Counted from the first letter of the stretch, positions 8,709 through 16,671 are shown. The stretch: 23,094 nucleotides of DNA from Candidatus Woesearchaeota archaeon (GCA_016180275.1 JACPBN010000040.1:1-23094), one strand, 5' to 3'. Notes: generated by a model from the sequence alone, not told the origin. A program made the numbers and translations.

Positions 8709-11184
8709 GACTATTGCTGCAAAAACAAGAAAAAAAGTGAGTTATATAATTATAGTTATATTATTAATTTCTCTGTTTATTTTATCAGTTCTTTTCTTCC
8801 TGGGCATCCGCATAAACTTCCTGCTAAATGATGAGCTGGTGATTGACCTGAAGCCATTGGACAGGTCTATCTTGCTGCATTACAATGAAACTGCAGTATT
8901 AAACTTTACAATTATGAACAAGAACTTCATGTTCTGCAAAAGCTATTGTGAGTACAAGCTTACAGATTTGAGCAAAAACATTATAATCGAAAATACAGAT
9001 AAGATTCCAAGCAGACTTTTGAAGTCAAAGGAAACCCTAGCGCTTAGCTATGACTTAACCTCAACTTTGCCAGGATCTGGACAGATATTGTATTCCTTTG
9101 AAGCAAGATGCAATAACATAAAGAGCTTTCTCTGCAATACAGATGAGCAACCTAGATACAAGACTTCTTTTATAACATTCAACTATGATCTTACAGAGCA
9201 GGAAAAGCTGTATAAGCAGGCTTTGCGCGAATTATTGACAAATTACACTAAAGAATTAGAGAAAGTAGACGTATTAAACCAGCAGAACAACATATTGCTT
9301 TTCACTAACTTGATTAAGCCATTCCTAAAGCCAGATGAATTCAACAACACAGATGCTTTGCAGGGAAAGATTCCAGAAGAGAGCAAAGAGCTTGCAACCA
9401 GCAGCTATATTTTAGACGGTTCGCTTATTTCATTGAATAAGCAAGCATCTTATTTTATTGATTTGTGGCAGGAAGAGCAATACACAGAATTAGCTGATGA
9501 ATTTTCTGCAAAAGAGATAGAATCATTCAAAAATGAGCTTGAGCTGGATAAGAACAGCCTTTTGAGGTTGATAGAGGCCCATAATTCACTGGCTTTTAAG
9601 ATAGACCAGGAATTAAATGCATTAAAAGAACTAAACTTAATGCAGGATTATTACAAGCAGACAGATATGACAGCTAAGCTGCAAAGCATTAATGCTTACT
9701 TTAATCAGCTAAAGCTGCTATATGACAATTTCAATGAAAAGAATTTTGAGAGTTATATCTATATTAGTGAGAGAATAAATTCAACCAATAACCTATTTTC
9801 AGAACTTAAAGCCAGATATGCTGCAGATAAAGAGCAGGAAAAAAGATTAGGCATAGAGAACATTAGAAATTTGCTGCAGCAGATTAATTATTTTGAAAGA
9901 TATGGTAGTACAAAAAACTTAAGCAATGAGACTGAAAGCATTAAACTTACTGCATTTGACTTCAATAAGACAATAACCCCATGTACTGAACTTCCACTTT
10001 TTATTGAGCAATTAAGATTGCTGGAGAACAAGACAACCTTCACGATAAACAACATAACTTATTTTGTAGCAAACACTTCTGAATATTTGGAAAATGCATC
10101 ATTCAACCAAACTATTCCAAAAGCAAATATTTATCTGAACACATTTTGCAAAAAAGCAGAGCAAAAAGAACTTAATGAGACAGCGGATAGGTTAGATATC
10201 CCAAGGCAGGAATTATTTTTGATAACAAATGCAACACCTGCTGTCTTATTGCCATCCATTTCTTTTATCCTCTCAGAAAACGAGCCAAGATGCTGCACAT
10301 TTGGAGAATGCAAAGCCTGCTGCACATTTGAAAGTTGCGATGATGAAAGAACTTATCCTATCATATTTTTACATGGCCATTCATTCAACAAAAAGCTTTC
10401 CCCCGAAACTTCAATCGCAGCGTTTGCAAAGATGCAGCAGAGACTGCAGGAAGAAGGCATAATAAACGCAGGAGAGATTACTCTTGCAAGCAGCAGAGAT
10501 GAGACTGCTTTTGGCGAATATGGAAGAGCAGGAATACCTGTATCTTTGCGAGCAACATATTATTACATCAGTTTCTTTGATCTGGGAAGATACCATATCA
10601 CAACCCAGAAATCCGAGAAGATAGAGAACTATGCATTACGATTGAAAGAGCTCATTGAACTAGTGAAATACAGGACAGGAGCAAAGAAAGTAAATATTGT
10701 TGCCCACAGCATGGGAGGATTGGTTGCTAGAGAGTATATTGCATTGTTTGGAAAGAATGATGATAATGTTGAGAGGAATAGTAATAATAATGATGATATA
10801 AACAAGCTGATCTTGATTGGAACGCCTAATAGTGGTATCCGCAGCAAAGCCCAGAAATACTGCAGTTTTCTTGGTTCAGACAAAGAATGTGAGGACATGG
10901 CTGCAGACAGCATTTTTCTGAAGAGATTGAACGACAAGAACACTAATAAAAAGACTGATAATATTTACACGATTGCAGGCACTGGATGTAAGATGGACTC
11001 TGGAGAAGGAGACGGAATTGTTTATTTAGAGGATGCAAAGCTTGTTAATTCAGAGAATGCAAAGAACTTTGTTGTAGAGGGAGATTGCAAAGATTCTTTA
11101 GGTGTTGAGCTGCATAATAATCTTCTTGATCCTGAGTTGTATCCCAAAGTTTATGAGGTTGTTAAGCAGGTGTTGAAAGAGTAG
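8698..11184 (+). CDS. Membrane-anchored alpha/beta hydrolase (PGAP1/lipase-like)
   Basis: An 828-residue protein. A single N-terminal membrane helix (about 15-36) follows a basic start, placing the rest outside the cell. Residues 45-170 look like a beta-sandwich with paired cysteines (C80, C84 and two more). Residues 170-500 are long charged helices, probably coiled coil. A cysteine cluster at 532-547, built from two near copies of CCTF-x-x-C, leads into an alpha/beta hydrolase: oxyanion motif FLHGHSF around H559-G560, nucleophile S671 in AHSMGG (a GHSMGG variant), acid D772 in GEGDGIV and H806 in VELHNN. The fold suggests a lipase or esterase of the PGAP1/LipA type acting at the envelope. 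Third gene of the overlapping trio. Confidence 0.85.
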   Translation: MKNKTIAAKTRKKVSYIIIVILLISLFILSVLFFLGIRINFLLNDELVIDLKPLDRSILLHYNETAVLNFTIMNKNFMFCKSYCEYKLTDLSKNIIIENTDKIPSRLLKSKETLALSYDLTSTLPGSGQILYSFEARCNNIKSFLCNTDEQPRYKTSFITFNYDLTEQEKLYKQALRELLTNYTKELEKVDVLNQQNNILLFTNLIKPFLKPDEFNNTDALQGKIPEESKELATSSYILDGSLISLNKQASYFIDLWQEEQYTELADEFSAKEIESFKNELELDKNSLLRLIEAHNSLAFKIDQELNALKELNLMQDYYKQTDMTAKLQSINAYFNQLKLLYDNFNEKNFESYIYISERINSTNNLFSELKARYAADKEQEKRLGIENIRNLLQQINYFERYGSTKNLSNETESIKLTAFDFNKTITPCTELPLFIEQLRLLENKTTFTINNITYFVANTSEYLENASFNQTIPKANIYLNTFCKKAEQKELNETADRLDIPRQELFLITNATPAVLLPSISFILSENEPRCCTFGECKACCTFESCDDERTYPIIFLHGHSFNKKLSPETSIAAFAKMQQRLQEEGIINAGEITLASSRDETAFGEYGRAGIPVSLRATYYYISFFDLGRYHITTQKSEKIENYALRLKELIELVKYRTGAKKVNIVAHSMGGLVAREYIALFGKNDDNVERNSNNNDDINKLILIGTPNSGIRSKAQKYCSFLGSDKECEDMAADSIFLKRLNDKNTNKKTDNIYTIAGTGCKMDSGEGDGIVYLEDAKLVNSENAKNFVVEGDCKDSLGVELHNNLLDPELYPKVYEVVKQVLKE

Positions 11185-11200
11185 AAAATAGCAAAGTTTA

Positions 11201-11244
11201 TATATAATCACTATATAATCACTATTAAAATACTATAAAATAAG
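11201..11244 (+). promoter_or_regulatory. 11-bp direct-repeat array upstream of vapB-like gene
   Basis: Four back-to-back 11-bp units: tatataatcac twice exactly (11201-11211, 11212-11222), then tattaaaatac and tataaaataag. The spacing is one helical turn. The array overlaps TATA-like sequence and ends just before the GGTGAT Shine-Dalgarno, so it is a plausible promoter plus autoregulatory operator for the ribbon-helix-helix protein. Confidence 0.6.
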
Positions 11245-11252
11245 GTGATATT

Positions 11253-11501
11253 ATGAAAAATGAGACATCATTAACACTAAAGTTTCGTGGAATAGAGTCA
11301 CAGATCTTAAATAACATGATAGATAGAGGGCTTTTTAATACAAAATCTGAAGCTATACGCTCTGCGTTAGTGCATTACTCATTAGAGCTTGGCTTCTTTG
11401 ATAAGCAAAAATTATGGCAAGAAATTCAGCTATATCCTAAAAGAAAAGTTAGTGCTAAACAGCTTGCTGAAGACATTGATAAAATAAAAAATGAAATATA
11501 A
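11253..11501 (+). CDS. Ribbon-helix-helix antitoxin, VapB-like
   Basis: An 82-residue protein. The N-terminal half fits a ribbon-helix-helix DNA-binding fold: strand SLTLKFRG, helix IESQILNNMIDRGL, then the NTKSEAIRSALVHYSLELG helix. The C-terminal half (KRKVSAKQLAEDIDKI) is the usual toxin-binding tail. The start is set by AAGGTGAT upstream of the ATG. The end overlaps the start of the PIN-domain gene by 11 bases, the classic antitoxin-toxin arrangement. It is expected to bind the 11-bp array upstream and to neutralise the PIN protein. Confidence 0.85.
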   Translation: MKNETSLTLKFRGIESQILNNMIDRGLFNTKSEAIRSALVHYSLELGFFDKQKLWQEIQLYPKRKVSAKQLAEDIDKIKNEI

Positions 11502-11916
11502 AGTATTTCTAGATTCAAACATATTTATTTATGGCTTTGAATATGAAAAAAGCAACAGTGCCTTAGTTATAAAAGCAATTAATGATGACAAGATTGAGCC
11601 TATAGTTTCTGAAAGAGTTATAAAAGAAGTAACAAGATATTTTGAGAAGTTCCATAGCCTAGAATTAGCAAGAAAAATAAGAAGATATATCCTGGAAACG
11701 TGTACAGTTATTTCAGGCAGTTTTGTGATAGCTGAGATAGAACGATTAAGAAACAGCATAAAAGAAAAAGATGCAGAGCAAGTAGCTGTTGTAAAAAAGC
11801 TAGGAATAAAATATTTAATAGCATTAGACAGGGATTTTGAGCCGTTTGATGAGTATATTATACCAAAAGATTTTATTGCAATATTAGGCAACAAGGCATT
11901 TAGCACAGAATATTGA
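11491..11916 (+). CDS. PIN-domain ribonuclease toxin, VapC-like
   Basis: A 141-residue PIN-domain protein. Acidic metal-site residues: D8 (and N10) in VFLDSNIFIYG, E46 in RVIKEV, D94 in KEKDAEQVAV, and D113/D115 in ALDRDFEPF. Length and layout are normal for VapC endoribonucleases, which cleave tRNA or rRNA. It overlaps the antitoxin gene by 11 bases and is convergent with lgt. Confidence 0.88.
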   Translation: MKYKVFLDSNIFIYGFEYEKSNSALVIKAINDDKIEPIVSERVIKEVTRYFEKFHSLELARKIRRYILETCTVISGSFVIAEIERLRNSIKEKDAEQVAVVKKLGIKYLIALDRDFEPFDEYIIPKDFIAILGNKAFSTEY

Positions 11917-11934
11917 ATAGAAGTATTTTTTTAG

Positions 11935-12771
11935 CTATAACAATACAGCTTTTTTAATTATTCTCCGCATCATCACGCTGCCGACTATAAGCATCAAGAG
12001 GTTAAGTATCTGCCCCATCGTAAGCCAGCCGAAAAAGAACCCAAGCTGCGAGTCTGGCTCTCTCACAAATTCAATCAAAAACCTAAGCACTGCATACAAG
12101 ATTATAAAGCTGTAAAATAAGAAGCCGTCTGGCAGTTTCTTGTATTGATCGCTTGCATTCTTATCTCCTTTTTTTCCCACTCTGATTTTTCTGTCTTTCA
12201 GCCACCACAACACACAGAAGATAAATAAATTCTTTGCGCTCTCATATAACTGTGATGGATGCCTATAACCTTCTGCATCCTTGAACTTAACTGCCCAAGG
12301 CAAATTTGTGATTCTGCCATATAATTCCCCATTCATAAAATTCCCTATCCTGCCAATCATCAATCCCAATGCAAGTGGAAACATAGTAACATCTGCCATC
12401 TTGTAGAAAGTTATTCCTTTGTGCTTATGCTTTCTGATGAACAATAAAGATGCAATGCTTGCCCCTAAGAATCCACCATGGAAACTAAGGCCGCCATGCC
12501 ATAATGCAGGAATCTCAAGCAAATTGTTAAGATAATAAACTGGATTATATACAACAACATAAACAATTCGTGCGCCAAGCACTGTTCCAACAATTAGATA
12601 AATCAGAAACTCAGCCACATCATCGCTAGTAAGATTTAGATGCCTTTGCTTTGCAAGATAATTGATCAAAAAGTAAGCTATCACAAACCCTGCCACATAG
12701 AACAATCCATAATACCTTATTTCCAAGCTTCCTAAGCGTAATAATACAGGATCAATGTTGTGTATGAACAT
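11935..12771 (-). CDS. lgt: Prolipoprotein diacylglyceryl transferase
   Basis: Multi-pass membrane enzyme that moves diacylglycerol from phosphatidylglycerol to the lipobox cysteine of lipoproteins in bacteria. Signatures (numbered from an upstream GTG at 12777): SLEIRYYGLFYVAGF with Y23, GARIVYVVVYNP, WHGGLSFHGG (H100), the family signature GRIGNFMNGELYGR (R143, N146, E151, G154), RHPSQLYE, and RFLIEFVREPDSQLG (R232, E236). All key residues are kept and length is normal (about 280). The ATG at 12771 is preferred because a TATA box lies 27 bases upstream. A bacterial-type Lgt is unexpected in an archaeon with ether lipids; a lipobox-bearing protein encoded in the same window may be a client. 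Confidence 0.95.
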   Translation of the reverse strand: MFIHNIDPVLLRLGSLEIRYYGLFYVAGFVIAYFLINYLAKQRHLNLTSDDVAEFLIYLIVGTVLGARIVYVVVYNPVYYLNNLLEIPALWHGGLSFHGGFLGASIASLLFIRKHKHKGITFYKMADVTMFPLALGLMIGRIGNFMNGELYGRITNLPWAVKFKDAEGYRHPSQLYESAKNLFIFCVLWWLKDRKIRVGKKGDKNASDQYKKLPDGFLFYSFIILYAVLRFLIEFVREPDSQLGFFFGWLTMGQILNLLMLIVGSVMMRRIIKKAVLL

Positions 12772-12793
12772 AAGCACGAGTAAAAAACAAAGA

Positions 12794-12801
12794 GTATAAA
12801 T
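12794..12801 (-). promoter_or_regulatory. TATA-like box of lgt
   Basis: On the minus strand, ATTTATAC is centred about 27 bases upstream of the ATG at 12771, supporting that start as leaderless. The same palindrome-like sequence could serve the divergent gene. Confidence 0.5.
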
Positions 12802-12855
12802 AGTTATTGATACAAAATAAATAAAACAATATAATAAAGCACAGAGGTAAACATT

Positions 12856-13872
12856 ATGCCAGACATAGCATCATTCGCAGCAAACAACCCTGTACTAATC
12901 TTAATCCTGCTTACCATAGTTCCATTTCTGGAGTTAAGAGCTTCTATATTATACGGCATCTTCAGCACAAACCTTCATTGGTCAACTGTCTTTCTTGTCT
13001 GCGTGATCACAAACATACTTCTAGGCCCTGTCTTATATTTTTTCTTAGACAAGGTCATGCACATCTTTTTGAGAGTAAAATGGATCCATAGGCTATACAC
13101 CAAAATTATTGAGCGCCCAAGGAAAAAGATACACGAAGCAGTCGAGAGATACGGCACTTTGGGAGTTGCAGTATTTATCGGCATTCCCTTGCCAGGCACA
13201 GGGACATACTCTGCTGCAATCGGCAGTTATTTGTTAGATTTAGGGTATAAGAGATTCTTTATCGCAAATGTCTTTGGAGTATTGATCGCTGGCACACTTA
13301 TGACACTTGGAGCATTATCAGGAAGCTCTGCATTAAGTTTTATCCCGCTTATTGACAGCAAGATTGCTCTTGGGATTACAAGCATCCAAAATCCTGCATT
13401 GACTATTGTGATGAAATTTATCACACATGCAGGCAATATTATTTCAGTACTTTTAGTAGCTTTAATAATCTACTTTTCTTTCAAAGAGAAAAGAAAACAC
13501 TTAAAGACAGCATTGCTTGGCATAATCGCAAGCGCAGCTGCTGCATATCTTCTAAAACTTGCAGTTGCTCGCCCAAGGCCATTTGAAGCATTGCAAATAA
13601 CTGCACTAGTGCAGGAATCATCTAAGACATCTTTTCCTTCAGGCCATGCTACCACTTCATTTGCTTTGTTTGCATCCATCAACAGGCATTTCAGCAAGAA
13701 AGCAGCAAAAGTTTCATTTTTACTGTTTGCAATCTTAGTCTCATTCAGCAGATTATATCTTGGGGTCCATTACCTCAGCGATGTCATATTTGGAGCATTG
13801 CTTGGTTATTCAGTAAGCTATCTGATCCTAAAGCTCGAGGCAAATAAGAAGCTGCCATGGCAAAGAAAATAA
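12856..13872 (+). CDS. Sm_multidrug_ex-PAP2 fusion, probable polyprenyl-phosphate phosphatase
   Basis: A 338-residue membrane protein with two parts. Residues 1-155 match the small multidrug export family (COG2426/PF06695): an early VPFLELRASILYG segment and FIGIPLPGTGTYSAAIGSYLL. This part recalls DedA-like lipid transporters in layout. Residues about 185-335 are a PAP2 phosphatase with the full motif set: K234 to R241-P242, P261-S-G-H264, and S298-R299 to H305 with D309. A likely role is dephosphorylation (and possibly flipping) of polyprenyl pyrophosphate or phosphatidate. A GAGGT Shine-Dalgarno at 12844-12848 supports the start. It overlaps the next gene, a lipid kinase, by 16 bases. Confidence 0.88.
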   Translation: MPDIASFAANNPVLILILLTIVPFLELRASILYGIFSTNLHWSTVFLVCVITNILLGPVLYFFLDKVMHIFLRVKWIHRLYTKIIERPRKKIHEAVERYGTLGVAVFIGIPLPGTGTYSAAIGSYLLDLGYKRFFIANVFGVLIAGTLMTLGALSGSSALSFIPLIDSKIALGITSIQNPALTIVMKFITHAGNIISVLLVALIIYFSFKEKRKHLKTALLGIIASAAAAYLLKLAVARPRPFEALQITALVQESSKTSFPSGHATTSFALFASINRHFSKKAAKVSFLLFAILVSFSRLYLGVHYLSDVIFGALLGYSVSYLILKLEANKKLPWQRK

Positions 13873-14585
13873 AAAAAGAGATAAAGAAAAAAAGTGATAA
13901 CGCATTGTTTAGTCAGAGAAATAGCAAAGCCGCAGATAAAGTTGTTTTAGAGAAGACAGAAGCTAACTTCACTTACAAAGATTACCAGTTTGAAGTCAAG
14001 CGCAAGATGTTCCACATAGTTCTTGGATTCTGTGTAATTGCTTTATATTACTTCAATATATTTGATGCATCCAGATTATTTCTGCTGATTTTATTTGGCT
14101 TGATTGTCTGCACTGCTGCAAAATACCATAAGATTCCAGGCATCCAGTTTATGCTTGATGAGTTTGAGCGAAAGGAGAATCTGAAACACCTCCCTGGCAA
14201 GAGCGTGATTTATTTTTTGTCAGGAGCATTGCTCGCAATCGTGATTTTTCCAAAAGACCTAGCTGTTGCTTCTTTATTAATTCTTACAATAGGAGATGGC
14301 ATCTCACCGATAATAGGCATGAGCTATGGCAGGATAAAACATCCGTTCAGCAACATCAAATTCATTGAAGGCAGCATCGCTGGAGCAATTTTATCAGTAG
14401 TTGGCATAATGCTTTTTGTCTACTGGGGCTACATAAGCATAACATTCCTTGAGGCATTTTTAGCAAGTTTTGCTGCAATGTTCTTTGAGGGCGTTGAATG
14501 GCAGCTTCATAGAGATCTGCAGGATGATAACATTATCATTCCGCTGGTGAGCGGAGGGGTTATTTGGTTGTTGAGAATAATTTGA
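13857..14585 (+). CDS. Dolichol/phytol kinase-like CTP-dependent lipid kinase
   Basis: A 242-residue membrane protein of the SEC59/VTE5 (dolichol kinase, phytol kinase, phosphatidate cytidylyltransferase-like) family. A basic cytosolic tail (1-45) leads into EVKRKMFHIVLG, then several helices. Core motifs: LPGKSVIYFLSGALLA, LTIGDGISPIIGMSYGR with D147, and IKFIEGSIAGAILS, the usual KsxEGs signature with I-K-F-I-E. A C-terminal DDNIIIPLVSGG matches the family ending. It likely phosphorylates a polyprenol with CTP. It starts inside the end of the PAP2 gene, so the phosphatase and kinase are probably made together and may recycle the archaeal glycan carrier. Phytol or geranylgeraniol kinase activity is an alternative. 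Confidence 0.85.
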   Translation: MAKKIKKEIKKKSDNALFSQRNSKAADKVVLEKTEANFTYKDYQFEVKRKMFHIVLGFCVIALYYFNIFDASRLFLLILFGLIVCTAAKYHKIPGIQFMLDEFERKENLKHLPGKSVIYFLSGALLAIVIFPKDLAVASLLILTIGDGISPIIGMSYGRIKHPFSNIKFIEGSIAGAILSVVGIMLFVYWGYISITFLEAFLASFAAMFFEGVEWQLHRDLQDDNIIIPLVSGGVIWLLRII

Positions 14586-14607
14586 GAGAGAATTTAGTGA
14601 GATTCTT

Positions 14608-15759
14608 TCATCTCTTACTAACGCTCACCCTATGGGCTTTCTCAGTCTTGACCTTATCTATTATCTCAGAAGGCACCTGGTTCTTCAGTATCTTTGGCCC
14701 CAAGATAAGGTAATTGACAGAAGATACATCCTCATATATGCCTTTCTGCTTGATAAGCCTTACAATCTCTTCCTTATCTTCAGGAAAGACAACTTTATAA
14801 TATTCCTTGACAGATGCTTTCTTCTCTGTTCCCCATATCATATTGATGCCTTTCTGCTCAGAGAATTCAACCAATTTCTCTTTTATCTCTTCCATCTTTG
14901 ATTCTGCTCTTTTCCTTGTTTCATCCAGCAAAGAATACTCATCAACCAATTTCAACCCATCATCATCCTTAAACTCTTTAGGAGATTTTGCTTCTAACTC
15001 AATCTCATGCTTCCATGCAGGGCATTGTGGCTTGTAAGGGCAGTAATCGCATAATGCTGAAACATTTGTAGGAAAATCCTTGCAGCTTTCTATCTCTTTG
15101 ATAAGGGCAAGAGTATCCTGTTTAAGCGCAGAAAGCTGCTCTTCATTCCTTTCAGAAACCATCTCCTTATCAAAAGCAAGGAAATACCAGACTAATTTCA
15201 CGGATTTTGCATCTGGATAGGTTTTTCTCACCCATAAAGAATACATTGCAAGCTGCCTGTCTTCATCTAACTCTTCCTGCGCTTTCAATGAATTATTTGT
15301 CTTGTAATCGCAGATATAATAATTTCCGTCTTTGTCGCACGCAAACCTATCTATCCTCACATGGTACTGTATATCATCTGCAAGCTCTAATCTATCCTGT
15401 GTCTCTAGGCCAAGAGTGACTAGCTGTTTGAACGGCTTGTAATGCTCATAATAATCAGAAACAAACTTCCTGCCCATCTCCTTATAGTTTGCAGCAGTAT
15501 ATTCCTTTTTTGCAATTATTACTTCATCATGCCATTCCTTATCCCATTGCTGAGAGTAGAATGCAAGCAGCTCTTTTTTAGAATTCAATTTCTGGAATTT
15601 TAAGTCTTTATACAGCTTTTCTAAAGTCTCATGCACTCTCTTGCCCATGAATGCTTCAATGCCTTCCAGTTCTACCTTAATCCTGTCAATATACTGCAAT
15701 TTATACTTGAATTTGCACTGCTGGAACGTGCCTAGCTTGGAATGGGAGTAGGTGGTCAT
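14608..15759 (-). CDS. PD-(D/E)XK nuclease with Fe-S cluster, RecB/Cas4-like
   Basis: A 383-residue nuclease of the PDDEXK_1 (RecB/AddB/Cas4) type. Catalytic marks: H43 in GKRVHETLEKLY, D137 in RIDRFAC, D151-Y-K153 in ICDYKT, and RQLAMYSLWV (QxxxY). Four cysteines fit a 4Fe-4S clasp: C15 in FQQCKFKY and C237-x2-C240-x5-C246 in CDYCPYKPQC. The C-terminal 120 residues are helical and charged. No cas genes are near, so a role in DNA repair end processing is more likely than CRISPR. The first 15-18 codons lie in a direct repeat whose other copy is 988 bases upstream, across the KilA-N gene. The original promoter appears to have been displaced. Confidence 0.9.
   Translation of the reverse strand: MTTYSHSKLGTFQQCKFKYKLQYIDRIKVELEGIEAFMGKRVHETLEKLYKDLKFQKLNSKKELLAFYSQQWDKEWHDEVIIAKKEYTAANYKEMGRKFVSDYYEHYKPFKQLVTLGLETQDRLELADDIQYHVRIDRFACDKDGNYYICDYKTNNSLKAQEELDEDRQLAMYSLWVRKTYPDAKSVKLVWYFLAFDKEMVSERNEEQLSALKQDTLALIKEIESCKDFPTNVSALCDYCPYKPQCPAWKHEIELEAKSPKEFKDDDGLKLVDEYSLLDETRKRAESKMEEIKEKLVEFSEQKGINMIWGTEKKASVKEYYKVVFPEDKEEIVRLIKQKGIYEDVSSVNYLILGPKILKNQVPSEIIDKVKTEKAHRVSVSKR
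15707..15759 (-). repeat. Direct repeat, nuclease-side copy
   Basis: The 5' end of the intact nuclease gene, from the ATG to codon 18. 15714-15759 (46 bp) is identical to 16702-16747. One mismatch (15713 versus 16701) followed by six more matches extends the similarity to 53 bp. It ends exactly at the ATG. Confidence 0.97.
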
Positions 15760-15780
15760 CTTATTCTAATTTTCTTTTTG

Positions 15781-15807
15781 CAGTATTTCGGAAATCCCGA
15801 ATAACTG
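15781..15807. repeat. Inverted repeat between the KilA-N and nuclease genes
   Basis: CAGTATTTCGG (15781-15791) faces CCGAATAACTG (15797-15807) around a 5-base loop; 9 of 11 positions pair, including a perfect six-pair inner stem. It lies after the KilA-N stop and before the nuclease ATG: a possible terminator, processing site or recombination site of the cassette. Confidence 0.7.
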
Positions 15808-15843
15808 GATTTTTCCTAATTCTTTGTTCATTTTTTACTGCAT

Positions 15844-16662
15844 TTAGCCTTTTGAACCCATATTTGAGATTCTTTTAATATTTTTATCTTCAGTCAATAA
15901 TTTCATTTGGCTGATGGCAATCTGATTAAGCTTAATCAATCTCTTATCTTGAGGCAGATTTTCATTGATAAACAAAGCATTTAGATTCTCCAGATTAGAT
16001 AAACAGACTAATTGGGAGATATTAGCATAATCTCTGATATTTCCTTCCTTGTCTTTATTTGCATCTCTCCATTCTTTTGCTGTGATTCCAAATAAGGACA
16101 TGTTTAATACATCTGCTTCACTTGCATAAATTTGAGTTATCTGCTGTTTTGTCAATTCTTTAGGGATAAGGTTTTCTTTTATTGCATCTGTATGTATCCT
16201 GTAATTGATTTTGGCAAGTGTCCTTTTAATATCCCATCCTAATTGTTTTTGCTCTTGTTCTTTTAATCGTTGGAATTCCTTTATGAGATATATCTTGAAT
16301 TCAGCGCTTATCCACATCCCAAATTCAAAAGCAATGTCTTTATGCGCATAAGTGCCGCCATAACGCCCTGCTGTCGCTTTTAATCCGACAGCATTTGTCT
16401 TCTCGACCCATTCTTTAACGCTTATCTTGTAGTTATTTAATCCAGCTTTACTTCTAATTATGGCATATTCGCCATAATTAAAATTAGGATTGTATACCCT
16501 TTCCCAAATCCCTAAAAACTCGACAGTATTTCTGTTTCTAAGCCAGTCTGAAATGAAAAAATCGCCATCTTTTGCCTTAAGCATGTCAGTAATTGAGATA
16601 TAATCTTCATTTTCAATATTAATTATTGAGATTTCAGTCCCATTTACACTGATTTTTGTCAT
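15844..16662 (-). CDS. KilA-N/RhuM-like DNA-binding protein of a putative mobile cassette
   Basis: A 272-residue protein. Residues about 10-130 are a KilA-N domain (YISITDMLKAKDG, SDWLRNRNTVEFLGIWE, GRYGGTYAHKDIAFEFGMWIS). A helical linker (FQRLKEQEQKQ) follows, and then a C-terminal region typical of RhuM/KilA-N family proteins (YASEADVLNMSLFGITAKEW, NIRDYANISQLVCLSNLE). KilA-N is a DNA-binding domain common in phages and mobile DNA. The ATG at 16662 is chosen because GAGGG lies just upstream; in-frame GTG starts further up are possible. The gene sits between two copies of the nuclease 5' end and would be transcribed from the former nuclease promoter. No integrase or transposase accompanies it. 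Confidence 0.88.
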   Translation of the reverse strand: MTKISVNGTEISIINIENEDYISITDMLKAKDGDFFISDWLRNRNTVEFLGIWERVYNPNFNYGEYAIIRSKAGLNNYKISVKEWVEKTNAVGLKATAGRYGGTYAHKDIAFEFGMWISAEFKIYLIKEFQRLKEQEQKQLGWDIKRTLAKINYRIHTDAIKENLIPKELTKQQITQIYASEADVLNMSLFGITAKEWRDANKDKEGNIRDYANISQLVCLSNLENLNALFINENLPQDKRLIKLNQIAISQMKLLTEDKNIKRISNMGSKG

Positions 16663-16666
16663 ATTG

Positions 16667-16671
16667 CCCTC
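16667..16671 (-). promoter_or_regulatory. Shine-Dalgarno of the KilA-N gene overlapping a leader stop
   Basis: GAGGG on the minus strand lies four bases before the ATG and shares bases with the TGA ending the 25-codon leader frame, suggesting reinitiation. Confidence 0.5.

Noticed and set aside
14608..15759. Cas4 of a CRISPR system
   Set aside because: No cas1, cas2 or repeat-spacer array is present; the Fe-S nuclease signature is shared with non-CRISPR families.
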